A DNA stretch of 64,000 nt from Anthracocystis setariae (Eukaryota; Basidiomycota; Ustilaginomycetes; Ustilaginales; Ustilaginaceae): assembly GCA_928724745.1 (NCBI GenBank), contig CAKMXJ010000032.1, forward strand, positions 186,001-250,000, given 5' to 3'. Below, piece by piece: positions 8,982-19,651 of the stretch (position 1 is its first letter; each line of letters opens with the position of its first letter). A model generated the notes under the pieces. It saw only the letters and a program-made list of their open reading frames with translations, was not told the origin of the DNA and did no database searches. The position numbers and the translations under genes are program-made.

Positions 8982-11621
8982 CTACGGAAGAATGATGCGA
9001 AGGCCGCCGTAATCGGCAAGTGGATGCTGAGAACCGATCAGAGCTCCCCTTCCGCTCGGACACGAGATGAAAGATCTCGAAATGGGAACACCAAGTTGTT
9101 CCGTGATGCTTCGGACCACGTGCGGGGTAAATGGAGCCTCGACAAACACGAGATCGACCGTGACCGTTGGGAAGATCTCATCCACCAGCTGAAACGTCTC
9201 GTCGAGCTGTTCCGGGATCTCGTCGATCGACTTGTAGCAGTGAACCAGCTTGCACTTGGAAGTGGACTCGTTTTGCTGGATATAGTACAGAGCGTTGGCC
9301 AGCATCGAGATTTCGTCGGTTTTGGCAAAGTAGATGACCGAGTGGTTGCGTTCGCCCCGGATCCAGCTGATCAGCTGCTTCTCAAAACGAAGCGGGAGAC
9401 GGCTGAACCGAGAACTGCGTTGCTGTTCAACCAGCCAGACCAGAATGCGTGCAAGATCCACTCTTCGCGCCAGCGCTACGAGTACCGCTGCCATGACGAC
9501 AAAGTACACAAGTGTCTGAACAATGATGACAGGCGAAAGCGCAAAGTTGCCCACCATCGCTATGATGCCAATGGCAATGGCCAGTAGGACCATGGCAAGG
9601 CTCGCTTTCGATGATCGAGGCAGAGACCGCCTAGCGTACTTGAGCAGGACGAGCGAGACGCCGAACAGCGTCATAACGCAAAGGAACGAGACGCTAAACA
9701 CCGAAGAGAGTGTGGTCAGATTGAACCCGCACGTCGCGCTCATAACGAGAGTGAGAGCGAGGAAAAGTGCAATCGACGGGTAGGTGGCGCCAGTTCTGTT
9801 GAGCTTACGCTGCAGCATCTGCGGTACCACCCTATCCTGGCATAGCGCATCGATGAGCCCACAGAACGCTACGATACCGGTGATGATGCCGCCGCAAAGC
9901 ACCACGCAGGCATCAACCACGACAAAGAGCTTGAGCCACGCACCTTTGCCCGCCACCTGCCCAAGCAGCGCGAGAACGTTGGATCCACTCAAGATGGCAT
10001 CCATGGGGATCAAAGCAAGCACCAGAAGCATGAGGGGCGCCTCGGTCACGATCGTGATAAGATGCAGATTGCGAAGCGCCTTGGGGAACGCGCCAGGCTT
10101 GACTTGGTTGATGTAGGATGGGCTGCATTCCACCCCAGTGAGTCCTACAAAGGCAACACAGATACCGTCAAAGATGGCTCGAGCTATGCCCTTGCCTGTT
10201 GAAGGCGCGCGAAGGGCCGCCAGTCCCGTCGACCAATTCTCGTATAAAACGTGGTTGCCCGAACGAATCCATGCGACCATACCGGCAACGATGAGAATCG
10301 CCATGGTCAGAACATGCAACACGAACATGCTCAACGCCAACGTGCTCGAGTCGCGCATGCCGAGAAGAGAGAGCAGGGCAAGACCGACGAGAAGAAGTAC
10401 CGAGATCAAGCGATAGTCGATGTGCAAGTGCGAGGCGGCTGTTTCTCCGGCAATATAAGCACTAGCAGTGCCGGCGCTCACGGCACCGGTGGCCACGGCA
10501 TCGAGCAGGGTGATGGCAGCGGCCAGCACGGCGATGAACTTGGTGGAGATGTTGGAGAGATACGAGTAGTTACCGGCATTGCTCGCGGAAAGGGCCGATG
10601 CGAGTTCGCATATGGTCGGACGGAAGGGGTAGAGCAGAAGGCATGCAATGAGAATCGAGATGGGCGACATGACCGACGAGACAGCTACGACTGCGGGAAG
10701 GGCGTAAAAGACTGAGCCGGTGACGGCATTGCCTGCGATGGCAGAGGCCTTCCATTGGCCTAATCGGAGAGGGCGAGAGGGCTGTGTTGCAGCGGATTCT
10801 GTGCTCGGAAGTGGTGTCGGCAGCTCGAGGAGGGAAATGGAGCCCCATCCGGCGAATTCCCACGCCCGATGTACGGCCATGAGCGGATCCTGCCTCTCGG
10901 ATGGAAGGGAAGTGGTAGGTACATCGAGACCACTGGACAGGGTAGCCTTCAACTCGCCACGACGCAGCGCATTGGACAAGCCAACATCTGTGGCGAAAGG
11001 ATCGTCGGCATTCTTGTTAAGCGGTGGAAGAGACGAGCCAGCTGGGCGTGGTTTGGAGGCTTCGAGGTCGAGAACAGGGGGAGTCGCACCCGACTGAAGA
11101 TTGATGGTTGGAGAGACGATCCTGCGCTTTCTCTGGCGGCGGATGATGGTTGCGAATTGCGACTCGGCAAACGAAGGAGGGCGAAGGTAGAATGTTGGAT
11201 TTACAGCTCCAGACTGACTCGGGCTGGAATGATGCGTCAGATTGGGGTCAGCATCAGTCCTGCCAATCCCGATGCGCTGACGAATGGGAGAGGAGAAGGC
11301 ATTGAAGACGGTCTTGCGAGCTGATTGTTCACCAAGGTCATTGCTGTGACGGTGGCCCAAGCTATTGAATTTGAGGATAGGATGAGCTTGGCCAGCCTGC
11401 AGCGGAGTGGATCCTCGAGAAGTAGATGGTGTGCGCAAGACGAGATGGCGAAGAGGCGAGTCGATCAAAGGATCATGATCTTGTTTGGTGGATGTCTTGA
11501 CGTGATGCGCGGGTTCGGACGGATGGAGGTCCAGTGTCGCAAGCGGATCTTGGAATGAACATATAGAAGAAGAGTCTGGACGAGACGAGGAAACGTCGTC
11601 TTTCTTTGGATGATGCGACAT
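8982..11621 (-). CDS. APC-superfamily amino acid/polyamine permease with long N-terminal tail
   Basis: An 879-residue membrane transporter. The C-terminal part holds about 12 hydrophobic segments beginning with a glycine-rich first helix (SAIAGNAVTGSVFYALPAV), typical of the amino acid-polyamine-organocation fold. A Ser/Pro-rich hydrophilic N-terminal tail of about 290 residues is much longer than in ordinary permeases and may be regulatory. A hydrophilic C-terminal domain follows the last membrane span. I start at the ATG at 11621 (MSHHPKKDD); the frame continues upstream to 11708 only from a GTG. It diverges from deoxyhypusine synthase across a 350-bp shared upstream region. The transported substrate cannot be assigned. 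Confidence 0.8.
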   Translation of the reverse strand: MSHHPKKDDVSSSRPDSSSICSFQDPLATLDLHPSEPAHHVKTSTKQDHDPLIDSPLRHLVLRTPSTSRGSTPLQAGQAHPILKFNSLGHRHSNDLGEQSARKTVFNAFSSPIRQRIGIGRTDADPNLTHHSSPSQSGAVNPTFYLRPPSFAESQFATIIRRQRKRRIVSPTINLQSGATPPVLDLEASKPRPAGSSLPPLNKNADDPFATDVGLSNALRRGELKATLSSGLDVPTTSLPSERQDPLMAVHRAWEFAGWGSISLLELPTPLPSTESAATQPSRPLRLGQWKASAIAGNAVTGSVFYALPAVVAVSSVMSPISILIACLLLYPFRPTICELASALSASNAGNYSYLSNISTKFIAVLAAAITLLDAVATGAVSAGTASAYIAGETAASHLHIDYRLISVLLLVGLALLSLLGMRDSSTLALSMFVLHVLTMAILIVAGMVAWIRSGNHVLYENWSTGLAALRAPSTGKGIARAIFDGICVAFVGLTGVECSPSYINQVKPGAFPKALRNLHLITIVTEAPLMLLVLALIPMDAILSGSNVLALLGQVAGKGAWLKLFVVVDACVVLCGGIITGIVAFCGLIDALCQDRVVPQMLQRKLNRTGATYPSIALFLALTLVMSATCGFNLTTLSSVFSVSFLCVMTLFGVSLVLLKYARRSLPRSSKASLAMVLLAIAIGIIAMVGNFALSPVIIVQTLVYFVVMAAVLVALARRVDLARILVWLVEQQRSSRFSRLPLRFEKQLISWIRGERNHSVIYFAKTDEISMLANALYYIQQNESTSKCKLVHCYKSIDEIPEQLDETFQLVDEIFPTVTVDLVFVEAPFTPHVVRSITEQLGVPISRSFISCPSGRGALIGSQHPLADYGGLRIILP

Positions 11622-11971
11622 GCAACCAAGGATCAGAAGCTGAGCTAAGGAACCAAGCCAATGACTTTGAACGAGCAGGCCAGAACCACCTTGAGCCAAG
11701 GGTGTCACAGAGCAGCCAACGTCGACGGTGTTGTTCAGCAGCGGAGGAGGGAATTTTGATCTCGGAAATGGACCCTGTCACAAGCACTCTACTTGTTCAT
11801 GCCACTGATGTGGCCTAACAGCTTTAGGGTTGGATATTTCGCTCGGAAATCGGAACCCTTCTTTTTTGATTTTTTTAGAGTAGCCGAGCATGCAGGGCCG
11901 AAGAGTTCTTCCCCTTCGGCTTTCTGCCGTCTCTGCGTTTCACTCCACCATCCCGGCAAGCATCCTTCCCC
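11622..11971. promoter_or_regulatory. Shared upstream region between permease and deoxyhypusine synthase
   Basis: A 350-bp divergent intergenic region. A T-rich tract (about 11862-11877) lies roughly 100 bp before the deoxyhypusine synthase ATG. I see no clear TATA box. Confidence 0.5.
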
Positions 11972-13111
11972 ATGAACGGCGCTCAAGTACAGCAGGGTAC
12001 CAGTGGCTCTGTGGCCTCGGCACAGGCTGCCGTCTTTGTCCAATCGCAGCCTCTCCCTGATGATACACCCAAGGTAGTCGGACCCGACTTCGAGCACCAA
12101 GACCCGAACGACTTGGCAGCTCTGCTCGACAGCATGGGCAAGGTGGGGTTCCAAGCGAGTGGAGTCTCGAAAGCAATCGAGGTGATCGACGAGATGCGTC
12201 AGTGGCGGCTCTCCACCGATGCTGCTTACCTTGCCAACATCGACCCTGATAAGCCCAGTCTCGAGGATGCCCAGACGACACAGTGCCGCATCTTCCTCGG
12301 TTTTACCTCCAACCTTGTTTCGTCTGGATTGCGCGAAGTGATCAAGTTTCTCGTCAAGCACAAGATGGTTTCTGCTCTCGTCACTACAGCAGGCGGTATT
12401 GAGGAGGATCTGATCAAGTGTCTTGGTCCCACCTACTTGGGTGACTTTGCGCTTGATGGTGCGACCCTTCGCAAGCAGGGCTTGAATCGAATCGGCAACT
12501 TGCTCGTGCCCAACGACAACTACTGCAAGTTTGAGGACTGGGTGATGCCCATCCTAGATGCCATGCGCGTGGAACAGGGCGACGATGTGGCAAATGCTTG
12601 GTCTCCCAGCCAGGTCATCGAGCGTCTTGGCAAGGAGATCAACGACGAAAGCAGTATCCTCTACTGGGCCGCTAAGAACGAGATTCCCGTCTTCTGCCCT
12701 GCCCTCACTGACGGTAGTTTGGGCGACATGATCTACTTTCACTCGTACAAGAACCCAGGCCTCACCATCGACCTTGTCAAGGATATCCGCCGACTCAACG
12801 ATCTTTCAGTCAAAGCACCCAAGGCCGGCATGATTATTCTTGGAGGCGGGGTGTGTAAGCATCAGATCGCCAACGCCATGCTGTTTAGAAATGGCGCCGA
12901 CTTTGCAGTCTACATCAACACGGGCCAAGAATTCGACGGATCCGACTCGGGCGCAAGGCCAGACGAAGCGGTGAGCTGGGGAAAGATCAAGTCGGCGGCA
13001 AATGGTGGAAAGAACGTCAAAGTGTACTGTGATGCAACCATCATCTTCCCGATGATCGTGGCTGCGACGTTCGGCAAAGCGTTCTGGGCTGCCAACAAGG
13101 CAACTGCATAG
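11972..13111 (+). CDS. DYS1: Deoxyhypusine synthase
   Basis: This 379-residue cytosolic enzyme transfers the aminobutyl group of spermidine to one lysine of translation factor eIF5A, using NAD, as the first step of hypusine formation. The whole family fold is present: [11 protein letters not shown] near residue 110, the NAD-binding stretch ending in [15 protein letters not shown], and the catalytic segment DEAVSWGKI with the acceptor lysine at residue 338, followed by [12 protein letters not shown]. Length and the ATG at 11972 match the family and no intron is needed. It diverges from the permease gene. Confidence 0.95.
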   Translation: MNGAQVQQGTSGSVASAQAAVFVQSQPLPDDTPKVVGPDFEHQDPNDLAALLDSMGKVGFQASGVSKAIEVIDEMRQWRLSTDAAYLANIDPDKPSLEDAQTTQCRIFLGFTSNLVSSGLREVIKFLVKHKMVSALVTTAGGIEEDLIKCLGPTYLGDFALDGATLRKQGLNRIGNLLVPNDNYCKFEDWVMPILDAMRVEQGDDVANAWSPSQVIERLGKEINDESSILYWAAKNEIPVFCPALTDGSLGDMIYFHSYKNPGLTIDLVKDIRRLNDLSVKAPKAGMIILGGGVCKHQIANAMLFRNGADFAVYINTGQEFDGSDSGARPDEAVSWGKIKSAANGGKNVKVYCDATIIFPMIVAATFGKAFWAANKATA

Positions 13112-13699
13112 GTTGGGCCCGACCTTCCATTCTTTCTGCGTCCGTTTGGGGCCGTTGTAATTGTAATTGTATCATAATATAGACTCCGTTCTGCTTGATT
13201 TCGTCGATGGATTTGCCAGTCGGTGACAGCTGGCCATCATCCGTGGCCGTGCAACGTAGGCAGAGGAAGCAAGTGAAGCAAACCCGATGGAGGAAACTGA
13301 ATCGGGAGGTGCTGCGTGCGGTTCAATATCTAAATAATTTGGTCGTGAAGGGCCGAGAGTTGGGTTCAAGTGGCTGGCTTGCTTTCCTCCCGCCAGCACG
13401 CCGCATCCGAAGCAGCGAAAAGACAAAAAAAAAAGGAGAAGAGAAAGGGAGGCGCTTAGGTGAACTGCGCTTCGGTGCGCGTCAAGTGTTGGTGTCTCTG
13501 GGAACGCGCTCTGGATTTGAATTGCAACAGCCGCTTGCTCCCTCGCATTTCTTTCCAAGGAAGCCAGCCTCCTTCTGGTCTGAACCGCCGGTCGTCTTTC
13601 CCAAGAACTTGGACCAAGGCAAATCCCACGTCGGTTGCGGTCAGTTCATGATGGGATTGTCTCTCAAGATAACCAATTCTATCGTGAGCGAAGATACGC

Positions 13700-13772
13700 T
13701 GTACTGTACTGTACTGCACTGTACTGTACTGCACTGTACTGTACTGCACTGTACTGTAATGTAATGTAATGT
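13700..13772. repeat. Pentamer microsatellite (TGTAC/TGCAC/TGTAA)
   Basis: The unit TGTAC is repeated with an alternating TGCAC variant and decays into TGTAA at the right end. It is visible directly in the sequence and creates spurious Tyr/Ser/Thr-rich reading frames on both strands. Confidence 0.9.
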
Positions 13773-14348
13773 AGGGTTTAGAGCGACTCGGTGTGCTTTG
13801 AAATTGACTCCGCTGACTGTTACAATTCACTGAAAAAAAGTATCTACATTAATTCCACACCTTCAAGGCCAGGCCGAGAAATCGTGTTCCGGCCAGGCAT
13901 CGGCAGGTCCGACTTGCATTGCATGATTGCCATGCGAGTGTGCGCAGAAGTACCTCTCAGGATACGCTAGTGCCGAGGCGTAAGTTTTGAGAGTGGGCCC
14001 CCCCCTGTATCGATGTGAATACTACGCCATCGCGTTGACCTCTTTTCTCTAGTGTTCTGTTACCTATAGAAGGCTGCAGCTGCACCCCTCCTAGCCTAGC
14101 CTAGTGGTTGTTGGATGGATCGTCTAGAGTGGAACAGGGTGTTGCTGCATATAACCTTGGTGAGCCGAGGATAGCTCGCTTTCTAGGGTCCGGTGATACG
14201 TTCAGGGTTTCGTTTTGGCCTCAGCTCCTGAGAACGGTTCGGTGATTCCGTCCGTTCCTCTAAGCTCACCCTTGCTGGCTAGGAACCCATCTACTGCCTG
14301 TCTCTCCCCTTTCGTCCTCACCTCCATCACTATCACCGCATTTCGCGC

Positions 14349-14380
14349 CTTTCCTTTCCTTTCCTTTCCTTTCCTTTCCT
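14349..14380 (+). repeat. (TTTCC)n pyrimidine tract in the leader of the secreted hydrolase
   Basis: Six or so perfect TTTCC units end about 28 bp before the ATG at 14409. Pyrimidine tracts just upstream of the start are common in fungal promoters, so this may mark the transcription start zone. Confidence 0.85.
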
Positions 14381-14408
14381 ATCCCTTTCACACCATTGCC
14401 CATTCGTC

Positions 14409-15959
14409 ATGGTGAAGTTCACAGCCGCTGCTGCAGCGTTGGCACTCGTCGGCTCGTCCGTGACTGCCGAAAGCCATGGCATGATCCGCTCTTTCCAGAA
14501 GCTGCACAACCGTCAAGCTTCTGACTCGATCATGCAGTCTGACTACCAAAACGGGGCTGCCGCTCCAGGCGCTCGTCCCGGCGACGCTGCGGGTCAAACC
14601 GTCGTCATCTCGAGCAATGGCGGTCACGACGACAACTCGCAACGTGCGGGGTGCCCTACCATCTTCATCGGAGGTGCTGCTGTCGGCGGTTCTTACTCGA
14701 GCGGCTGGACCGACATGCCTCAGGTTCTAGGATTCGACACCAAGACCGACCTCACCGTGGCCAACGGTGTTGTGCAGCCATACATCATCGAGATTGGCAA
14801 GGACGCTGCACAGATCAAGCGCGTCGTCATTACCCAACCAGGTCTTCCCCGTGATTACTGGAAGTACGCCAACTTGGTGCGCAACTCGCTTCTCTGTGCA
14901 TCGGTGAATCAGACGCTGGGCATCAACAGGGATGAAATTCTGATTGCCGCTCCTACCTGGTTCGCCGCGGTAGACGCTGCTGCGGGCGAGGCTTCAGCCA
15001 ACGATCTTGTTTTCAATGGTGGCGACTGGGCGACTGGCGTAAGCTCAACGGGTCCGAACGGCGCAGCGGTCTCCTCGTTCGAAGCTTTGGACGACCTCGT
15101 CAACAAGTTTTTCGACAAATCGACTTACCCCAACGTCGAACAAGTTGTCATTGCTGGCCACTCTCTCGGTGGATCCTTCGTTCAGCACTACGCCATGCTC
15201 CGCAAATCGAACCCAGCCCAGGACCCTATGATGAGCTACTTTATTGGCAACCCGGGCTCGTACGTCTGGCCTACCAACAACCTTCCCATCACCAATCCTG
15301 GCGGCGGCTGTGCCAGCACCAGCACCAACTGGGGATACGGTCTGCAAGCTCTGCCTCCCTACGGCCAAGGTCAAGGCTCGGCGGACAGCATTGCTTCGCG
15401 CTACTATGGCCGCACCATCATGTACGGTCTGGGGCTTGCCGACGACGAGAGTGGCGACAGCCACTGTGAAGCGGGATACCAGGGCACATCGCACATTACT
15501 CGTGGCCAGAACTTCCAGCAAGCATTGCAGAGTGCCAATGGCGGCAACGTGCCTTCGACGCAAACGTTCAACTTCATCCCCAACGTGGCCCACGAAGATT
15601 ACCTGGTATTCAGCGACCCCAACAGCCAGGAGTTCCTCTTCGCAAGGGGCACCAACTTTGCAGCTTCGAGCTCAAGCTCCAGTGCAGCTCCAACGGCAAG
15701 CTCGACTGGCCAGGTGAGTACATCCACTTCCAAGGGCGCCAATGTGAGTCTGACGGGCACACCAGCTAAATCCTCGGGCTCTGCGTCTGGATCTTCTTCC
15801 ACTGGTGCCTCCTCATTGCAGTCCTCATCGGGCTCGTCGTCACAGTCGTCGTCGTCTCAGTCGAAGAATGCGGCAAGCAGTATCAGGGGAGTTTCGGTGT
15901 TGTGTGTGGTTTCGGCGGTGGTTGCTTCGAGCACTGCGTTGTTGGCACTCGTGTTGTAG
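14409..15959 (+). CDS. Secreted, probably GPI-anchored alpha/beta hydrolase
   Basis: A 516-residue protein with an N-terminal signal peptide (MVKFTAAAAALALVGSSVTA), a lipase-type nucleophile elbow GHSLGG near residue 250, an alpha/beta-hydrolase body, then a Ser-rich spacer from about residue 415 and a hydrophobic C-terminus ending VVASSTALLALVL. The spacer plus hydrophobic tail is the usual layout for a GPI anchor, so it likely acts at the cell wall or plasma membrane. HVAHEDY near residue 400 may supply the catalytic histidine. The substrate is unknown; I recognise the fold, not a characterised family. Confidence 0.75.
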   Translation: MVKFTAAAAALALVGSSVTAESHGMIRSFQKLHNRQASDSIMQSDYQNGAAAPGARPGDAAGQTVVISSNGGHDDNSQRAGCPTIFIGGAAVGGSYSSGWTDMPQVLGFDTKTDLTVANGVVQPYIIEIGKDAAQIKRVVITQPGLPRDYWKYANLVRNSLLCASVNQTLGINRDEILIAAPTWFAAVDAAAGEASANDLVFNGGDWATGVSSTGPNGAAVSSFEALDDLVNKFFDKSTYPNVEQVVIAGHSLGGSFVQHYAMLRKSNPAQDPMMSYFIGNPGSYVWPTNNLPITNPGGGCASTSTNWGYGLQALPPYGQGQGSADSIASRYYGRTIMYGLGLADDESGDSHCEAGYQGTSHITRGQNFQQALQSANGGNVPSTQTFNFIPNVAHEDYLVFSDPNSQEFLFARGTNFAASSSSSSAAPTASSTGQVSTSTSKGANVSLTGTPAKSSGSASGSSSTGASSLQSSSGSSSQSSSSQSKNAASSIRGVSVLCVVSAVVASSTALLALVL

Positions 15960-16330
15960 AGGTGCATATAGATAGGACGAACCGGAAAGAGGTTCGGTCC
16001 GACGGTGCTTCAATGTCATCTAGATAGTCTTGAAAGCGGCGTCTTATGTGTGAGAGTGAGAGTGAGAAGAAAGCAGGTACAGCACGTCAGGTGCCCAGCC
16101 AGATGAAGATGAAATCGGTGATTTTCAGTTTCAGCTGTGCGAACGGCGACCATTCCACACAGGCGGCAAAGGTTTCGTGAAAAAAAAAAAAAAAAAAAAA
16201 AAATCAATCCCGTGTTGCGCAACACAGACTAACACCGCTCGACTCCACTTGGACTTACCTTGTTGGTAACCAAACTGGATCAAGACTCGATATCGATTCA
16301 AGACTACTGTCACGCTTGTATGTGCTCATC
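15960..16330. other. Intergenic region with poly-A tract
   Basis: This region lies between the hydrolase stop and the Erd1-like ATG. It includes a run of 24 A at 16180-16203. No gene is seen. Confidence 0.6.
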
Positions 16331-17902
16331 ATGAGTGACGCCGATTCGTCTGGCGGGTACGAGGGGCAACTGTGGTCTTTCTCGGCATTCTTTCCGCCGC
16401 CGTACCGGGTGTTGCTGCTGGCGTCGATGGGGTTGCTTCTGTTTGCGATCAACGTCAAGGTGTTGTCGGCCAAGGGGATCGATCTATTTGCGCTATTCCG
16501 TGCCGATGAGATCGAGAAGAATCGGTCGTCTTTCAGTCACTCGCACACGGCGTTTCATCGCTCCACCACCGGGGGTGCTACTCAGTATGGCAGTTACCAT
16601 AACACCAATTCCAGCCATCAGGAAGATGTTCTCCCCACCACCACCACCACCACCACTACTGCTCCAAATGGAGCGCATCATGCTGAGGGGCTGGGGAGGT
16701 TGACGACGAAGCCGCTGTTTGGGTTTGGAGCGATGCAGCTGGTGTGGTCGTTGGCCGGGTGGGCGAGCTACCGCTTCTACGTCGACACTCTCGATGGCGA
16801 TCCCAAGGGACGTCACGCGCAAGGCCTGCAGGGCTTCTGCGTCACAGGTGCATTCCTTACCCTCCTCTGGCCGGGAAATACATTCTTCAAACCCATGCGC
16901 AAGGCTTTCGGTCGCTCCATGCTGCTCATCCTCTCCCCGAGTTTACACCAACCCATCACGTTCTCCGATGTGATCCTCACCGACACCCTCACGAGCTTTG
17001 CAAAGGTGCTCGGCGATGTATGGTTGACCGCATGCTTCCTCGTTCCGCGCAAGGAGCACCACACATGGTGGAATGGTCAAGGTTCGGTGTTCGTACCGCT
17101 GCTGATTTCTTTGCCGTATGCAATCCGCTTGCGCCAGTGTCTTAGCGAGTATTGCGTCACTCGCGCCATCGAGGGTGGAAAGCACAATCGACGTCCGTTG
17201 TGGAATGCAGCCAAGTACGCATCGGCTTTCCCTGTGATCTGGCTGAGTGCATGGTACGAGGCGGATCGAAACCCAGGAAAGCACGGCGAATGGGTGACGC
17301 GACACATGTGGTGGGTGATCTCGGTATTTGGCAACAGCATGTTCAGCTTCTGGTGGGACGTCACCAACGATTGGGGTCTCAGTCTTCTGCAGCCTGGAAA
17401 TTTGGCAAGTGTCGGCGAGATCGCACAGAATGCGGTGCATTTGCATCGGAGAGGGATGAGCTACATGCCGTTGCCGTTGAGCGAGGAGGCTGAGGCGCTG
17501 CCGATGACACATTTCCGTCCGCCGGACGAAAAGGGTGTCGCCTCCACCAGCGGTTCGTCATTGACGGTAGTTGCGCCCCTCAACAACGCCTCTGGTGGAC
17601 CTGGCGTAAGCACACATAGGAGAAACCTCAGTACCATGGAACGCATCCTTCGCCCCTCGCCGAGCTTGATCTTCCCACCATGGATGTACCAACTGGCGAT
17701 CTTGCTTGATCTGGTACTACGCTTTCTGTGGTCGCTCAAGCTCAGCTCGCATCTCCATCACCTCGTCGAATGGCAGGGTGGCATGTTTGTCATGGAACTG
17801 GGCGAGATCGTTCGCAGATGGGTGTGGGTGTTTTTCCGCGTCGAATGGGAAGTGATTCGACGCAGAGAGAGGGCGAGGTTGGCTCATGCGGCGATAGACT
17901 AA
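16331..17902 (+). CDS. ERD1: EXS-family membrane protein, Erd1-like
   Basis: A 523-residue multi-spanning membrane protein with the EXS domain: the FFKPMRKAFGRSMLLIL segment, LPYAIRLRQCLSEYC, and WWVISVFGNSMFSFWWDVTNDW. These are the hallmark motifs of the Erd1/Xpr1/Syg1 C-terminal domain. No N-terminal SPX domain is present, which points to Erd1 rather than to a phosphate exporter of the Syg1 type. Yeast Erd1 acts in the Golgi in retention of lumenal ER proteins, glycosyltransferase recycling and phosphate recovery. I chose the ATG at 16331; the frame extends a few codons upstream from a TTG. It converges on the Hikeshi gene with 99 bp between stops. Confidence 0.8.
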   Translation: MSDADSSGGYEGQLWSFSAFFPPPYRVLLLASMGLLLFAINVKVLSAKGIDLFALFRADEIEKNRSSFSHSHTAFHRSTTGGATQYGSYHNTNSSHQEDVLPTTTTTTTTAPNGAHHAEGLGRLTTKPLFGFGAMQLVWSLAGWASYRFYVDTLDGDPKGRHAQGLQGFCVTGAFLTLLWPGNTFFKPMRKAFGRSMLLILSPSLHQPITFSDVILTDTLTSFAKVLGDVWLTACFLVPRKEHHTWWNGQGSVFVPLLISLPYAIRLRQCLSEYCVTRAIEGGKHNRRPLWNAAKYASAFPVIWLSAWYEADRNPGKHGEWVTRHMWWVISVFGNSMFSFWWDVTNDWGLSLLQPGNLASVGEIAQNAVHLHRRGMSYMPLPLSEEAEALPMTHFRPPDEKGVASTSGSSLTVVAPLNNASGGPGVSTHRRNLSTMERILRPSPSLIFPPWMYQLAILLDLVLRFLWSLKLSSHLHHLVEWQGGMFVMELGEIVRRWVWVFFRVEWEVIRRRERARLAHAAID

Positions 17903-18001
17903 GGGTCACATTCATGAACAATTTCAAGCAAGTTAGACAAGTGGTATAATGGACTGTGCTTTTTCTATTCCATGGTCGGTCGGCGTCATTGAGGTGAAGC
18001 G

Positions 18002-18637
18002 TTATTCTTGCTTGTCGAGGAAGGCGACGCCTTGGGCTCTGAGTTTGCGTTCGAGTTGTTCGAGCCATTTCTGCAAGAGTGGGACGGTTTGTGGGGCTGA
18101 GTCCGGTGCGAACGACGAGAGGTAGGAGAAGGCGTTTTTGGCGATCTTGGGAGCGACGCAGAGTGCGGCTGCCTCAGTGCCTGCTACTGCTCCTGCTTGG
18201 GTCAATCCGAATTGCACTGCTCCCCCTGCTCCTACGGCAACAGTGGTGGGGGTTTGAGATGGAAGGTTTGCGATCTGCGAGTCGACAAGCTGGTCTGGTT
18301 CGATGGATATCCCCAACGTCGCCTGCTGTTGCGCTGCTTGGTTCGACTGCGTGGAAGGCGGCGGGCGGATCTTGAAGATGGCGCTCGGCTTGGTGTTTCT
18401 AATACACCCAAGCAGCGTCCATTTCGGTGGCTCGGATGCAGCGATGGGGGCGGAGGAGTTTGACCAGAGGAGGTGGACGGTGGCGGAGTAGCCGGGTGGG
18501 AACGGTTGGGAGCCGGTCATGAAGACGACTACATGGGAGATGGTGGACGCATTTTCGAGAGGGAAGACGCAGTGGGTTTCGTCGACCTGCTGTGGGTTTG
18601 TGAGCGGTAGACGGCCAGGTAGGACGACAGAGAACAT
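18002..18637 (-). CDS. OPI10: Hikeshi/Opi10 family protein
   Basis: A 211-residue protein of the Hikeshi family, which in animals imports Hsp70 into the nucleus on heat stress and in yeast is named Opi10. Visible signatures are the start MFSVVLPGRLPLT, then HVVVFMTGSQPFPPGYSATV, and PPKWTLLGCIRNTKPSAIFKI. The C-terminal part holds the conserved FSYLSSF helix and a final coiled segment. I start at the ATG at 18637 because the family begins there; the open frame continues to 18754 but the extra residues have no family similarity. It diverges from Nop16. Confidence 0.85.
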   Translation of the reverse strand: MFSVVLPGRLPLTNPQQVDETHCVFPLENASTISHVVVFMTGSQPFPPGYSATVHLLWSNSSAPIAASEPPKWTLLGCIRNTKPSAIFKIRPPPSTQSNQAAQQQATLGISIEPDQLVDSQIANLPSQTPTTVAVGAGGAVQFGLTQAGAVAGTEAAALCVAPKIAKNAFSYLSSFAPDSAPQTVPLLQKWLEQLERKLRAQGVAFLDKQE

Positions 18638-18976
18638 GCTGCTGAAGGTCAAGACGGGAGGTTGAAGTGTGAGCGAGGTGTTGGTTGCTGGCACTGGGGA
18701 GAAGGAATGGGGAAGAAGGAGTTGTACGAGATCCAAAGCTTCTGGAAACTCCACATGCTACTCCACCATCGGGACTACTCAATCGGGGTTGCTCCTGCTT
18801 GTCGCCGACTTCCGAATTCGAGTCCTAAAATTTCCCGCTTAATTCGCTTTCTCCCGCGAAATTTTGCCTTGACCTTCTTTGGGACCCTTAACCCCTCACC
18901 TCGATCGTCTTCACCATCCATCCTTTGGTCCCACCTTTCGCATCACACCGTACACTACGCACGCAACGAATCTATC
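18638..18976. promoter_or_regulatory. Shared upstream region of Hikeshi and Nop16
   Basis: A 339-bp divergent promoter. It includes an AT-rich stretch (18828-18870) with several TTTCCCGC/GCGAAATTTT-like blocks. No TATA box is evident. Confidence 0.5.
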
Positions 18977-19651
18977 ATGGCCAATCCTCGTCAGCGCCGC
19001 AAGGCGCGTTCCGGCAGCACCATCAAGCCGTCTCTCAACGCCAAGCAGAGGATGAAAAAGAAACTCGTCCGCGCACCCACCGTCCACGGCCCAGACGTCT
19101 TGAAAGACAACTACGACCCCACCCTCACCCTCAAACAGAACTACGCGCGGCTCGGCCTCGTCCCCTCTCTCGGCGTTCGTCCGGACACCGGTGGAGTTGA
19201 ACGCCCCGCTGGCCCACCCGCCTCCTCTTCCAGTACCACGGAGAATGCACCGGTGAAGAAAGGCATGGCCCGAGTCATCCGCGATGAGGCCGGCAACATT
19301 GTCGACATTATCGAACCCGAATCCGAATCAGACGAAGCTACCCCATGGGGTAAACAGATGGCCTCAGTCGCAGACGCAGACGACGTTGAGACCTTCATGC
19401 CACCACAAACCTCCACGGCAAAACCCAACCCCGTGGTAGGCAAGCTAGAGGAAATGGCCGCACAGGCTGGACCTGTCCACCGCCACACAAGTAACCTCGA
19501 AGCACAGTGGCTTAAAGATCTCGTGGCAAAGTACGGTGAGGATCTAGAGAGTATGGCTATGGATAGGAAACTCAATGTCTGGCAAAGGACTCAGGGCGAG
19601 ATCAAGAGAGCCATCAAAAAGGCTGGCGGATTCGAGGCGTTGCGCTCATAA
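18977..19651 (+). CDS. NOP16: Nop16, 60S ribosome biogenesis factor
   Basis: A 224-residue nucleolar protein of the Nop16 family. The N-terminus is strongly basic (MANPRQRRKARSG, then KQRMKKKLVRAP). The conserved WDKSLTL-like region appears here as YDPTLTLKQNYARLGL, and the C-terminus holds LVAKYGEDLESMAMDRKLNVWQ and IKRAIKKAGGFEALR. Nop16 joins early pre-60S particles. I start at the ATG at 18977 because it opens the basic N-terminus; the longer upstream frame has no family likeness and overlaps the promoter. It converges on the MoaC gene with 161 bp between stops. Confidence 0.88.
   Translation: MANPRQRRKARSGSTIKPSLNAKQRMKKKLVRAPTVHGPDVLKDNYDPTLTLKQNYARLGLVPSLGVRPDTGGVERPAGPPASSSSTTENAPVKKGMARVIRDEAGNIVDIIEPESESDEATPWGKQMASVADADDVETFMPPQTSTAKPNPVVGKLEEMAAQAGPVHRHTSNLEAQWLKDLVAKYGEDLESMAMDRKLNVWQRTQGEIKRAIKKAGGFEALRS

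Larger units (their letters stand above)
13112..14408. other. Intergenic region with short tandem repeats
   Basis: About 1.3 kb without a convincing gene. It contains a TGTAC/TGCAC-type pentamer array (13700-13772) and, just before the next gene, a TTTCC array. It should include the 3' end of deoxyhypusine synthase and the promoter of the secreted hydrolase. Confidence 0.6.

Noticed and set aside
16180..16203. Poly-A run as the tail of a SINE or processed pseudogene
   Set aside because: No upstream promoter boxes, gene copy or target duplication was found; the same applies to the poly-T run at 28027-28062.
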